Source of the DNA: Protula sp. h YS-2021
Taxonomy: Eukaryota > Annelida > Polychaeta > Sabellida > Serpulidae
Assembly (NCBI GenBank): GCA_949752745.1
Contig: OX457026.1
Span: forward strand, 78,175,256-78,239,255
Reading direction: 5' to 3'
DNA length: 64,000 bases
The notes beneath the pieces were generated by a model. That model saw only the letters and a program-made list of their open reading frames with translations, had not been told where the DNA came from and ran no database searches. Made by a program: the position numbers and the translations under genes. Shown here one piece after another: positions 48,342 through 58,781 of the stretch (positions are counted from its first letter, which is position 1; each line of letters begins with the position of its first letter).

Positions 48342-48650
48342 CGAAGCTGTCCGCAAGAATCTTCCCAGGACTGAAAGGAAGACCGCAAGACTACTCCCCT
48401 TCGTACATAACGGATTGTCAAGACGAAAAAAGGCGCCCGATTCTCACACAGAAATGGTTGCACCTGCAACGGTTAACAAAATGCCGAATTATTACCTTTG
48501 TTACCGCGGAGCGACGGTTTCTAAAACAAGATGGTCTGAATAAGTTACTCTCGGGAAAAAGGGAGAAAAAGTATTCAAGATGGCTACCAATTATATTCGA
48601 AACAAGGTCCGGCGGAAAATCTGCATTGTTCCGTGGGTTACACGGACATA
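48342..48650 (-). promoter_or_regulatory. candidate promoter / non-coding first exon, possibly of gamma paralog 4
   Basis: The CpG-richer stretch holds CAAGATGGC (YY1-like, about 48,575). Read on the minus strand, it also holds CGCGGTAACAAAG followed by a donor GTAATA (exon end 48,496). The nearest minus-strand acceptor of quality is the 5'UTR acceptor of gamma paralog 4 at 45,595. A plus-strand transcript is equally possible. Confidence 0.3.
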
Positions 48651-50667
48651 ATTCCATTTCGTATCAGTCCCGAAAAGTACCACGTATCCAAGTAAAGTGT
48701 TCTTTCACATACATTAAAATAATAATAAAAAACGCAAACTCGGTTGTTTTTTTTTTTTTGTTTTTTTTTTTTTTGTTTTTTTTTCTGTCTTTTGGCAAAG
48801 GTGTGGGTCTTAGCCACCTCACTCCTTGATCGAAACAAGCGAAATACATGACCTTTAATCTCAATTTATCCTATGAAAACAAAGATATACAATTTATATT
48901 TATACTGCGCACAACTAAAATCATTTACCTTTGCACTCACTATTTTTATTGTTCTTCTAAGGACTGTGTCAATAATTTACTATTTTGCTAAATGTAGCCT
49001 TATTGTTGGCAAACCATAAAGTAAACAGTTGCGCTCCAATTCCTACTAAATTGATTATTTTCTTTTAAGCAAAGGATACAATAACTAAATGAACAAGTGG
49101 AGCCAGACATTCAACCTTCAAGTTTCACCCTTGCATTTGTGAAAGCACAGTACATCACTTGCTCCGGAAATTTAGGGAGGTTCTAGAAGGGTTTAAAGGA
49201 GTTCCGGAGAGTTCTTCAGGACCCGGTATTTAAAATTTGATTATTTGGCTAGGAAGTGCACAGCACTACTGTGATTTCTTCAAATTTAAGAAAAATCTCC
49301 TCTTGTTGTGCAAGCCAGCAAATTTAAGAACTTAGATTAACTGGTCTGTCTACTGACTTAAGAAACAAGTACATTCTCATATTTTGCTTTCTAGTTCAGT
49401 TTGGGAAATATCCTTTTAGGTATATTTGTCTTTTCTCCTGGTGAGCACCAGAAATACCCATTACTCATATCAGCTACTCTGCTCTGATAGAGCAAAATTC
49501 AGTTGAACGTCTTTTGTTTATACTTGTTTTTATTTTTCTGTTTCGCTGTATATTTTTGCTTTTTTATCTAAAAGACATCAAATATGTACAATTTTTTACT
49601 CTTTTATGAGACATTTCTAGTAACGTATAAAAATGCTGAAGGGCACTACAGTTCGTTAAATATCTGTCCCTTAATGAAAATTCACCTCAATTGAGAAATG
49701 AACAGACATTCAACCCCATATCGTGTTTTTGGGTCCTAGCTTGCAAACCCCAAGAACATGTATAATTATTGTATCAACTGATTTCCTTTTTTCGTGTTAA
49801 AGCAAAAAAAAAAAAGAGATTAAAAATATTACTTTGAATTGCTAAAATTTGCTTTGGTTTACCATCCATTCGTTACTTTTTTTTAAATACTTTTTATGAA
49901 GTGATGAATTTCAGAAACAGAATTATCTTTAGTTATGTTATGAATTCAACTGCAGGGAACAGATGAAAAACAGTTTTAGCAGTTTCAGTGCTGGGTAGGT
50001 TTCCTGTTTGCTTTACTGGCATTACGCTTCTTCATATTTATTCTTTCGATGCAAAATGATAAAAAAAAATGCGAAGCTAAGTAATTTAATTTCCACTAGC
50101 TTTGCTAATTGCTGTACTCTACATAATAATCTTTTAAATTATGCTATTATTATACATATTTGAAATTTCATTGCGGAGTAATCGATGTTTTTCCTTTGGC
50201 GAGAAAACGGCTATCTTGCAGTAGATTTTCCTTTATTATTTACATCTGCCGTCTCAATTCCTGGCTAAGAGAGTTTAACAAAAATTCGGCAGTGAAGCCA
50301 TCGGCAGTGAAGACATCCAAATAGCATCATAAATTTAGTCCCCCTTGCCTATTTAAAGAATCACGTGCAACCAGCGAACAAAGTAACCTTGCTGGAGGAA
50401 AACAGAGGACTTATACACGACGAAATTGAGGACCTTCTTTTTCGTGGAGTTTTTTATTCAGACTGTAATGAATATGACAATGACTATCATCTATTGTCGC
50501 TAAGGTGCCTCGTATGAGGGACGAAGGATTTAGTAAAAGTACACACTTTTGTTCGACTAGTGTCCAAGTTTGATATAGAAATAATACGACAAGCTTCCAC
50601 AGAATAAGTTGTTCTAGCTGATGACGTATTTGCAGAACACAACCAGTGGAAATCAGCACAGAGAACA
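48651..50667. other. intergenic, no gene seen
   Basis: AT-rich, with T runs at 48,748-48,785. The right end is downstream sequence of the candidate gene at 50.7 kb. Confidence 0.4.
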
Positions 50668-50821
50668 CTACAGAAGTGCTTTACTCAGACCACGCACTAC
50701 TTCGGAGGCTGCAATACCGACGGACGAATCAGCGCAAGTAAGAGCATCAGCTTTATCACAGAACCAGGACTCAAAGTCGTCTCTACAAAAGGCTGGGACT
50801 ACATGCGCGAGTACTGACCCT
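50668..50821 (-). CDS. candidate terminal exon of an unrecognised gene
   Basis: The minus strand shows a very good acceptor, GATTTTCTTTTGCAG (AG at 50,823-50,822). One split-codon base follows, then 50 codons and TAG. The peptide includes GSVLAHVVPAFCRDDFESWF and SSVGIAASEVVRGLSKALL, with normal-looking codon use (about 50 percent GC). The phase fits the exon at 51,171-51,387: that exon leaves AG and this one supplies A, giving Arg. No domain recognised; it looks helical and globular. The same DNA is also open on the plus strand, so support rests on the acceptor and phase match. Confidence 0.42.
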
Positions 50822-51170
50822 CTGCAAAAGAAAATCGAATATCTGACATAACACTATCAAGTATTGTGTATGTTCACTCATAAAAGGGAGACTATACATT
50901 CCTGAGAACATGTTACGAACTAGGGATCCAAACAAAAGTTTTAAGTTTGTTTAGATACAACAACTCACCGCCACAACACTGTAGGATATGCTGGACAAAC
51001 TTTAAGCTAAGGGGAACATATCATGCCGACAGGATTGTGTATGTCACATGTATGTCTTTGTTTTGTCCTGTAATTAAGAAATAAAACTATTAAAAAAAAA
51101 CAAAGAAACATGCCGACAGGATTTCTACAGGAAAGAGAACAGAGGTGTGAAAATTGGTCAGGCTCAAAAC

Positions 51171-51387
51171 CTTCCAGCGTATCCTAAAAAGAACTCAGGA
51201 CATATGTGTGACATCGATAAAGCTGTCAGATGCTTCTTTATATCTCCCGGTGTGGAGATAAACTGAGTTTCTCTGTTAACTTTCAGAAACAGGGCGTGTT
51301 CCACTGGGGGTGGCAAGTAGGTTTTGCACATGGCAAGCAAACGGAGTGCTGCGGAGATTGCCTGCAGGGCAAGGTTTTCTGTCAGTA
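51171..51387 (-). CDS. candidate internal exon of the same unrecognised gene
   Basis: It starts after ATTGTGTTTACCAG (AG at 51,389-51,388) and reads LTENLALQAISAALRLLAMC, then KTYLPPPVEHALFLKVNRE and GDIKKHLTALSMSHICPEFF. It ends at GGAAG|GTTTTG. Codons look genuinely coding, and the peptide is helical with alternating hydrophobics (HEAT-like, tentative). The donor is weak, but its phase joins the exon at 50,668-50,821 in frame. The frame also runs up to a Met at 51,439 with a stop just before it, so this could instead be a first coding exon. Confidence 0.42.
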
Positions 51388-52417
51388 CTGGTAAACACAA
51401 TGATTGTGTCACTTCAAGTTTATGACTTGTTTGAGACATGGATCAACGAGAACATTACATGTTAATATATCCCTGGTTGGTCCTGATGAACATCAACAGC
51501 GGCACAGTGAGCTGAGTGCAGCCAACGGAAGTAACCTAGGCATTTACATGCGCCACGATGGGAGGTGTTCGCGGAAAGTTGGCTCATGTGGAAAAGTTTA
51601 CGGCGTCTGTTATCAGTGCACACCCGCACCCTATCACTACCATATTGGGCGCAATAACATCAGCATTGGTTATAGAAACAAGGGAGTTCTTTTCATATCA
51701 GGTACACATGCAAAGTTTGCATATTAAATCGGATCAACCCGTTTATGGATCTCTGAAGTGGCGCCGTATTAGGTTCGCTGACTCGGTACCGTAGCCTTAA
51801 CTAGCGGCTCTTCTCATATATCTCTTAAAAACAAGCCACCATTACAATGAAGAGGTGATGTGTTCAAGATTGCGTCATGACACGATTCGCGACGCTGTGA
51901 ATTTTTATCGAAATTTACACAAAATTTTCGATTGCAGAGGACAATTCGAGACAAGCACATATTTCCTTGAGTTCACAAGTTGGTTTTGCATTTTTCTCAG
52001 GGGTGCTACTTTCTAGGACGAACATAATACATAGCTCCGTGATTTAGTTTTCCCGATAGCTTTTCTTTTAACCTTGGCACCAGGCAAAGAGAGATGCTAA
52101 TTAAATACACGTGACTAAAGCTAACGAACTTGTGATCTGAATGGCAAAGTAGTTCTATTGTCACGAGCAGGTTTCATGACCAAGACACACATTGTTTCTT
52201 ACGGTAAGTACATATTTACATTCACAGACGCCACTATCTGGTGACATACTACACTGGGTACCATGTGATGCGCGGTATGCATTGGATCGAATGGCCAAAA
52301 TGCGAAAATGCAGAGTCGACCAAAGAATACTCAACACGGAACAACATTGATTACAGTTAAGTCGTCAGTCTATACCCGACAGTCAGTGGTGGTGGTGGTC
52401 CGTAAAACGTAGGACAG
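51388..52417. other. intron or intergenic; one opposing candidate
   Basis: On the plus strand an ATG at 51,558 in a good Kozak context (CCACGATGG) opens 48 codons ending exactly at TATCAG|GTACAC (51,701). I judge it weaker than the minus-strand exons and do not call it. Confidence 0.35.
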
Positions 52418-52542
52418 CTAGCCGTTAGTCTTCAGAGCGTCTGTACATTGACTGCACGCTGTAGTTAAATATTTTAATAATGTCTTGTTCTGCTCCACTA
52501 AGGGTACATAGTTGACACAGACGTGCGGTAGTGAGCAAAATG
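52418..52542 (-). CDS. candidate terminal exon, unrecognised
   Basis: After AACTTCACACTGTTAG (AG at 52,544-52,543) the minus strand reads FCSLPHVCVNYVPLVEQNK and continues TLLKYLTTACSQCTDALKTN, G, TAG. Five Cys in 41 residues. There is no upstream exon I can place with confidence; a donor TGTT|GTAAGT at 53,256 has a compatible phase. The stop means it is not simply upstream of the 51.2-kb exon. Confidence 0.3.
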
Positions 52543-54065
52543 CTAACAGTGTGAAGTTGAACGTAGGTCGATGCAGCGATGTGCTTAAAATAGCATTCAA
52601 TGGCAGAATTAACTTAACTGAAACAGTTATAGCAAACGGCATACAGAAAAAACGGGGAGGGGTCACTCCAAAACAACACAATGAGCAACAACATATTGTA
52701 AAAACTATAAGAAGGCTACACCAAAGTTATAAGGGTTACTCATTGGTATCACTTGTAACACGAGGCTGGGCATCACTCCAATTGTAATTTTAGGTACATA
52801 TCAATTAGCAAGGAAGAGCATTGAAAGACAACACTGATATATATCATAATGCAGTTTACTGCATGATTAGATTGAACATTGTCAATTTTAATGTCTTTTC
52901 TTAATGTTAGTGACATATATTTCAGACACTTCAGTAAAACCATCTTTTTCGGATTTGTGTTTATTAGCGAAAAATGTGGAAGAAACGGCAGTTAAACAAA
53001 CGCGCAAAGGCGTTTGGCTGCGCTATCAGCAGAGGGGAGTTATCAAAGGCATGAACTTATCTGATTCCAGCAGGTATTGTGATGTCCAGATAATTGCTAT
53101 GCTACATGGTTAATCTATTTTCAAAATTATCAAATGAATCCAAAGGCAGCTCTGTGTCATTTGTATCAACAACATGCTCAAGTTGACGCTTCAGTAACGT
53201 GTTTTTGCTTGTATCAGTATCTCTACTTGTATAGATATAACAAACCGATACTTACAACAAGAGTCCCACCTACTCCCATCAGGTCCTGGGCACACTGTTC
53301 TTGTTGCAGGAGGAAAAGAGGTTGAATGTTGTGGTTGAGAACACCCATATTGCTTGGGTTTCGGCAATGAAACTAACCGCAGTGAACTTAGTTATGTTTG
53401 ACACAAGCAATAACACTTAAACCCTACTACAGGCACAGAAGAAAGGACAAGATAAAATAAATTAATTATTGCTTCCATTCGAATTCCATAATCGGTATGG
53501 AGAACATTAAAGAATAACAGTAAGGGGCACGAAATTAAAGATAAAAACATGCAAACATACAATGTTCTTGTAATACTAACACTAATACTAATAGGGATCA
53601 AAAGTGATCATTTAAATCAAATCCCTGACTAGTGACTCAGCATTTCATTATCAAAAGTCACGGGCAATTATTTTGCATTACATAACAATTTTGTCACAGC
53701 ACAGTTTTTACAGCGAGTTTGAAGTCTTAACAGTCTTAAAAGAATGTTAGTTCATTCACAAAGGTCATAGAAAACATTTCAAATTTTAAAGTTATCTGTC
53801 ATATATAAGTTTTGAATTGAGCAACAACAACAAATACATAAAACTTGCTTCTTTATTGAAACTTGTTTTACTTTACTATGTTTGTACTTTCTACACTATA
53901 GATTTTGTATTTCGGCAAGCTATGCAACTACAAACATTTTAATAGCATTCTAATTACTTTTCTACAGAATACCGACTTTTAACCCTGAGAGGAAACTTTA
54001 ACACTTTTCGAGAAAATTATTTTAAGTTGATTGAAGTTTTTTATGACTTGTTTTCAAGGCTTTGA
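52543..54065. other. intergenic or intronic, weak splice signals only
   Basis: Strong splice-like sites occur on both strands near 53.25-53.32 kb: a minus-strand donor TGTT|GTAAGT (exon end 53,256) and a plus-strand acceptor TGTTCTTGTTGCAG (53,310). Reading frames around them are ambiguous. Confidence 0.35.
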
Positions 54066-54069
54066 TGTA

Positions 54070-54152
54070 TATAATACACCACTTTACATATTTATCACAC
54101 CGCTTTCCATGTAATACACTCTTTTATCCATTTAATACACCGTTCAAGAATT
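54070..54152 (+). repeat. short degenerate repeat, about 20-bp unit
   Basis: AATACACCaCTTTaCAtaTTT-like units recur four times (AATACACCAC, TCACACCGC, AATACACTCT, AATACACCGT). Confidence 0.6.
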
Positions 54153-54257
54153 AAATCTTCTAAATGCATTACGTCTGTCCAAAACGTTTTTAAATAAGTA
54201 CTTAAAGAGAGGCAAAGACTGTGTGAGAATAATCTTATCAACATCGGAAGTAATATA

Positions 54258-55428
54258 CTATTTTGAAAACGACACCGCTTCGCAGAATACCGGTTCCATC
54301 GTCAGGATGCGTCTTCCTTCAATGGTCGTTTCGGCCCTTGCATCGACGACCTCCAGAAGTGGGCCAGTGGAGTTGATCTTGCTCGAAATCCACAGAGAGG
54401 CCTTTTCTGCTCTCTCGCCCGTCTCTTTTACGATTTTTCTTATCTCCTTTCCTATTACGCCGAGCATACCAAGTAACCTCCACAGCGATTGAGCCGGGAA
54501 ACTGCGGCACCCCACCTCCACTAGGAAACACCACGTCTTCCAGCCTTTGTCTCGGCACTGGTCTACAAGTTCTTGATACTTAAGTAGCTTCCGCTCGTGC
54601 GCCTCGTCTACTCGCTCCTCATGCGGCACCGTCAGCTCGACTAGCACGACTGTTCTGCTTGCCTGCGACCGCAGGACTATATCCGGTCGTAGGTTTGTTG
54701 CAAGTATGTGCTGAGGAAAGCTCATCTGTCTCGTCACATCCGCCCGCATTTCCCAATCGCCACTCGCTCGTAGTATCCCTCCTGGTCATGGTCTCGCCTG
54801 CCTCGCGTCACTCGATCCAGTTTCTCGGACAAACTGGATGAACTGTAGGCCGTTACAACGTTGGTGGGCACTCCCGCGCCTTCTGGCCTTGTCTATGCTT
54901 GCCGCCAGGGCTTCCAGTACCTGGTTGTGCCACCAAGTATATCTCCCATTAGCTAAAGCTTGTGTGCAGGCTGACAGCACGTGCTCTAGAGTTCCTTTCT
55001 TGCCGCAAAGCTTACATAAAGGGTCTTCACGCATCCTCCACGTGCAGAGATTGGATGGGGTTGGCAATACGTCGTAAACGGAGGTAATGGCGAAGCGGAT
55101 GCGCCTTGTTTCCATTTTCCAAAGTTCGCTTCATGGTAGCTTGCTGCTCGATAGACTCCCATTTTACCCAGCTGCCTTGCTTGTTTTGGGCGACTGCTTT
55201 TAACTGGCGTGATTCCTCTTCACTTTGCCTCACCTCTTCCTGGACCAGTTCCCTACGGCGTCTAGGGGTGGCTGTGTTGAAACGGCTTCTGATGATGCAT
55301 CCGAGCCCCATCCGCCCATGAGTCACTGTTCCGACTATGTCGCTATGCCTCAATCTCTCCTCTGCTGTTTTTACTGCGGTGGAACTGGGTATGTGCTGCA
55401 GCAATTCAGTAAACATGTGTTGTTGCAC
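54258..55428 (-). pseudogene. 3' end of an RLE-type non-LTR retrotransposon, broken
   Basis: Reading the minus strand from 55,428, there is a basic region (TPRRRRELVQEEVRQSEEES), then a CCHC-type motif CKLCGKKGTLEHVLSAC (about 55,020-54,970). A C-terminal domain follows with RPDIVLRSQASRTVVLVELT and ERKLLKYQEL. PD...E-L-T plus a downstream KY is the pattern of restriction-like (PD-D/E-XK) endonucleases that nick the target DNA in R2/R4/NeSL/Hero-type elements. I recall the same CCHC-plus-VELTVP block in many invertebrate retroelement proteins. The frame shifts between 55,027 and 55,115, and a TGA interrupts it at 54,786-54,788. No reverse transcriptase domain lies upstream, so this is a 5'-truncated dead copy. 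Confidence 0.8.
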
Positions 55429-57006
55429 AGACGCTGGATGACTGATAAGACCAGTCGTCTGATCAAAACTGGGATTTGTTTATATATCACGAGACTTAAA
55501 ATTAAACTATTACATTATATTATGTCTAGCCTATATTCTTAATGCATTATACAGTGGGTCCAAATTGTTGGCTAAACCAAAAATCCAAGAAGGGATGTGT
55601 TATCATCCTCCCATTTCAGAATACAACAAAGCAAAATATTGAACAATTAGCAGATGTTTTAAAATAATTCGTTTCTCCCTTTGAGTAAACTTTTTTTGTA
55701 ATATTTTATAATGGCTTTTAAGTATTGATTTTCTGTAAAGACATACCAATTTTTCAACGAAACCTTTCTAGTAAAAATGAGAGAAAATCTTATTCTACAC
55801 TTAGACCATGTCTATCAGATTGAATTTATCACAAACAAGTCGCAAAAGGACTGCACTTTTCAAAAATTAGGATCGTTTTTAGACATTAAAAATATCAACT
55901 TTATTTGAAACAACAGAACTGAATTCTACATAATCCATAGCCACATTGAGGATTATAGACTGAGTGTATTAAATTTAAACATACTCTCCGCCACAATTAT
56001 TTCACTTAATTCAACTGTGCCTGCCGTATGCATGTTATGCACATGTTAACACATCTGATTGTAGCTAACGACCTATGTCATGATTAGTAAAGCTAATGCC
56101 AATATTCGAAACTTGACCATGAAAATAAGAAAAAAAAACAAACACAAAGGGAAGTGTTACATTTGTTAAATTTGGTTTTCCTAAGTATATTTTTCTCGAA
56201 GAACATTAAGCAAAGTACATAATGAATATTAAGCAAAGTACATAATGACTCTATATCAACATTTAAAGACATAGACACTACTTCTTTGACAAGCAGGCTA
56301 AAATATCTAAAGGTAATTCATGTATGTCAATAAAATGGTACATTAAATAATAATTTCATGGATTCGGCAAACACAGGTTACCTTATTTAATTTTAGCCTT
56401 CAAAGTCCAGAATAACTAGTCATAGTCTCAACATTAGTCAGTGAACAGAATTTGATAGAAATGACCCAATCGGAATGTAACTACCCTAGTTACAGCATTT
56501 CGTTTAAGAAATTACTATTCATAAATTTTTTAGATATCCTCTAGCTTATAGAATCAGTAAGAGTTTCGTAAAACCAACCTGCCAGTTATATCTGCATGAA
56601 TAGAGATTTTAAAAGAGCGGCTAGAAAATACTTGAGTTATGGAACGGATCAAAGAAAATGATTTATTATTTGTATTTTGTATTACTTGATGGTAAATTAA
56701 ACATCTTTTTGAGGGCAGGACAGCATCCTACTTAGGACCATACCCTACCGGAATAATTCCCTACTTTTTAACTAAATAAATCTCCTTAATTCATAGGAGG
56801 TTTATTAATAATCTTACATAACTAAATGAGAATTCATATTTTATATATGGAAACCTAGTGTACATATTTACATTTATGGCACATGTACTACCGTGCATAC
56901 GAACTAAAACTGAAAAATCAATACATCAGTACAAGTTTCTACATATGGATGTTGTGGGAAATGCCTCTTAAATAAACTAGAATGGGTCGCTTTTCGTGGT
57001 CGTTGT
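55429..57006. other. intergenic, no gene seen
   Basis: AT-rich. A short direct repeat, ATTAAGCAAAGTACATAATGA-like, lies at 56,207-56,247. The right end is probably the 3'UTR of the exon at 57.0 kb. Confidence 0.45.
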
Positions 57007-57110
57007 CTACAGTGGCAATTCGTCTTGCAGTTTCATGGCAGACACGTCCTGGTTGAGACGCTTGGTGCATTCCAACATTTGGGTATTCACGACATTTGCA
57101 AGGGTTTTGC
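57007..57110 (-). CDS. terminal coding exon, coiled-coil C-terminus, unrecognised gene
   Basis: A GC-rich 104-bp island in very AT-rich DNA. On the minus strand TTGACCTACTAAG (AG at 57,112-57,111) precedes two split-codon bases. KTLANVVNTQMLECTKRLNQ then leads into DVSAMKLQDELPL and TAG. Heptad-like spacing of L, V, M and L suggests a short coiled coil, as in small adaptor subunits. Composition and codon choice (GTC, GTG, CTC, GAC, GCC) are unlike the flanks, so I think it is real. Upstream exons must lie further right on the minus strand, possibly with the Tctex1 gene inside an intron; I could not find them. Confidence 0.5.
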
Positions 57111-58031
57111 CTTAGTAGGTCAAGAAAGCTTCATAAGTAGACATGTTACGTGGCACCAAAAGTCACATCAATCAACTTAAAGGACAATTGCAATTCAGCA
57201 CAATACGGAAGCAGCTAATTGCAATTAACTATTTATCTGTAATTGAAAAGTGTACTGACATAACTTCAATGTGCATGAAAGAAACAGCAATTCAGCATAC
57301 AGCATAGTTTTGACATGAAACATCTGCTGATATCACTTCAATAAACTTGAAAACAAAATGCAATTAAAAGAAAGAAGCGATTAATCAACAAAATCAAGTC
57401 TATTGATGTTACATCAAAAGTAAATAAACTTAAAGCAAATGCAATTTAAGGACGATTCTTCAGTGAAATCAAAAGTGTAGTGATGTCACTTGCTTATGAC
57501 ACCTTTAAAATAACAAAATATTCATTGATTTTTTTCCTATGCCTGATCAATAAAAATATGATTTTTTTATTTGGAAAATGTTGAAAACATTAGTGTAAAT
57601 CGTTGTATTGTCCTGTTTCCATCATTTTATCCTTTAGCCAAAAGCAATAACAGGTATCTTTAAGCATAAACTTACAGATACATACATATAAATAAATAGC
57701 ATAGAGTATTTTTAAGAAGCATACTCAAAGTATGTGGTATAGCTGTAGCGTTTATGGCAACATGCTAACACATGACAACACATTAGAAGGTGTAATCTTT
57801 TTGTGATAAACCTCTGCAGTCTTCTTTGTGATACTTTCATAGATGGTCTCATTTAATTTTCAATATCATTGGGACTGGATACTATAGTATCCGAAACTCA
57901 TCAACAATATTGAAAATGTTTCTACGCCTGTGTATTGAAGCATTTGTCAATTTTCATGAAACGCCTTAATAAGAATCATTTAAATGTTTTAATTTTTACA
58001 TTGAAGATCCGGGTAAAACACATCCAGATGA
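57111..58031. other. intergenic or intronic, no gene seen
   Basis: Very AT-rich, with several scattered TCAATAAACTTGAAA / CAATTCAGCA-like short repeats (57,180-57,480). Probable 3' region of the Tctex1 gene. Confidence 0.45.
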
Positions 58032-58664
58032 TTACTCATGGTAAAGTCCAAAAACTGTGATACAACAGAACATGGACTCGTTTTCCCAGTTGTAAGTGAC
58101 AGAGTTATCCTGGTCAGGATCCCATGTACACCTGCTGGTTATCTGAATGCCTTGTTCTTTCTTCTCGCCTAGGGTAATATAACACACGATCTTGTAGCGT
58201 TCATAGCCAATCTTTTTGACAGCATCTTTGATTTCTTCCGTGAGAATCTTCGTAATCATTGCGCATCTTTTGGCCGAGTAGCTCAAATGATCTAGTCTTG
58301 AATCGGCAATTTCCGCTATGGCAAGTTTCACTTCTACGCTACTGAATTTGACTTGCGGTTCCATGCGATAGGTTGGTTCGCGTAGTCGTGAAGCTAAGGC
58401 CTCTCTCTCGGCTTTGCGTGCTGCCACTTTTTCGCGAAAGCGTTTCACTAGCCGTTTTGTTGACAATATTGCGAACAACGAAGGCCCCTTGAAGGTACTT
58501 TCAGGAACGGGCTCGGGCTTCTTTTTAGAGCTGGCTGCCCTGTGTCCCTGGATTCCAGCCTTTTTAGGGCTCGTAGGGGTTTTCAACGCCGCTGGTTTTA
58601 TCCTGGCTTTCAATTTTGCTGCTGCAAGATTGGGTGGCGCTTGTTTTGAGGACAAGGACGTCAT
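58032..58664 (-). CDS. Tctex1-domain dynein light chain (DYNLT/TCTEX1D family)
   Basis: An intact 210-residue protein in one exon. Residues 1-95 are basic, low complexity and Lys/Ala/Pro-rich. The Tctex1 domain runs from about 95 to the C-terminus: EPTYRMEPQVKFSSVEVKLA, a helix pair (AKRCAMITKILTEEIKDAVK), KIGYERYKIVCYITLGEKK, SRCTWDPDQDNSVTYNWEN and a final strand FCCITVFGLYHE. YKIV...ITLGEKKxQG...SRCxWD and the terminal VF-x-x-Y are hallmarks of the family. Tctex-type chains dimerise and bind dynein intermediate chain and cargo, often in cilia. The long basic N-terminus and single exon resemble the TCTEX1D4/DYNLT4 type, but I do not claim orthology. A short GC-richer segment 58,743-58,781, flanked by a good acceptor and donor on the minus strand, may be a 5'UTR exon. 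Confidence 0.93.
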   Translation of the reverse strand: MTSLSSKQAPPNLAAAKLKARIKPAALKTPTSPKKAGIQGHRAASSKKKPEPVPESTFKGPSLFAILSTKRLVKRFREKVAARKAEREALASRLREPTYRMEPQVKFSSVEVKLAIAEIADSRLDHLSYSAKRCAMITKILTEEIKDAVKKIGYERYKIVCYITLGEKKEQGIQITSRCTWDPDQDNSVTYNWENESMFCCITVFGLYHE

Positions 58665-58742
58665 AGCGTTACGTGAAGTATCCAGTTCGAGATTAGATAA
58701 AATTCTGTGTTTATCTTATGTTTGTTTATTTAAAATACTCAC

Positions 58743-58781
58743 TGTACCGAAGGTTTCACACTAATATTTATTTTTATCCAC
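58743..58781 (-). other. possible small 5' exon of the Tctex1 gene
   Basis: On the minus strand CTTTGCTTTTACAG (AG at 58,783-58,782) and a donor TACA|GTGAGT (GT at 58,742-58,741) bracket 39 bases. The gap to the Tctex1 start is too short for an ordinary intron, so the transcript structure is unclear. Confidence 0.3.

Noticed and set aside
48332..48829. 165-codon plus-strand frame
   Set aside because: It spans promoter-like CpG-rich DNA and a poly-T tract, and the peptide shows no family features.
51558..51701. Possible plus-strand first coding exon with good Kozak and donor CAG|GTACAC
   Set aside because: Phase-0 end is suggestive, but the peptide is unrecognised and the opposite strand has better supported exons nearby; left for transcript data.
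53250..53420. Exon candidates on both strands, including a Cys-rich VCPGPDGSRWDSC peptide suggesting granulin
   Set aside because: All three minus-strand frames are open over the short stretch and the cysteine spacing does not match granulin.
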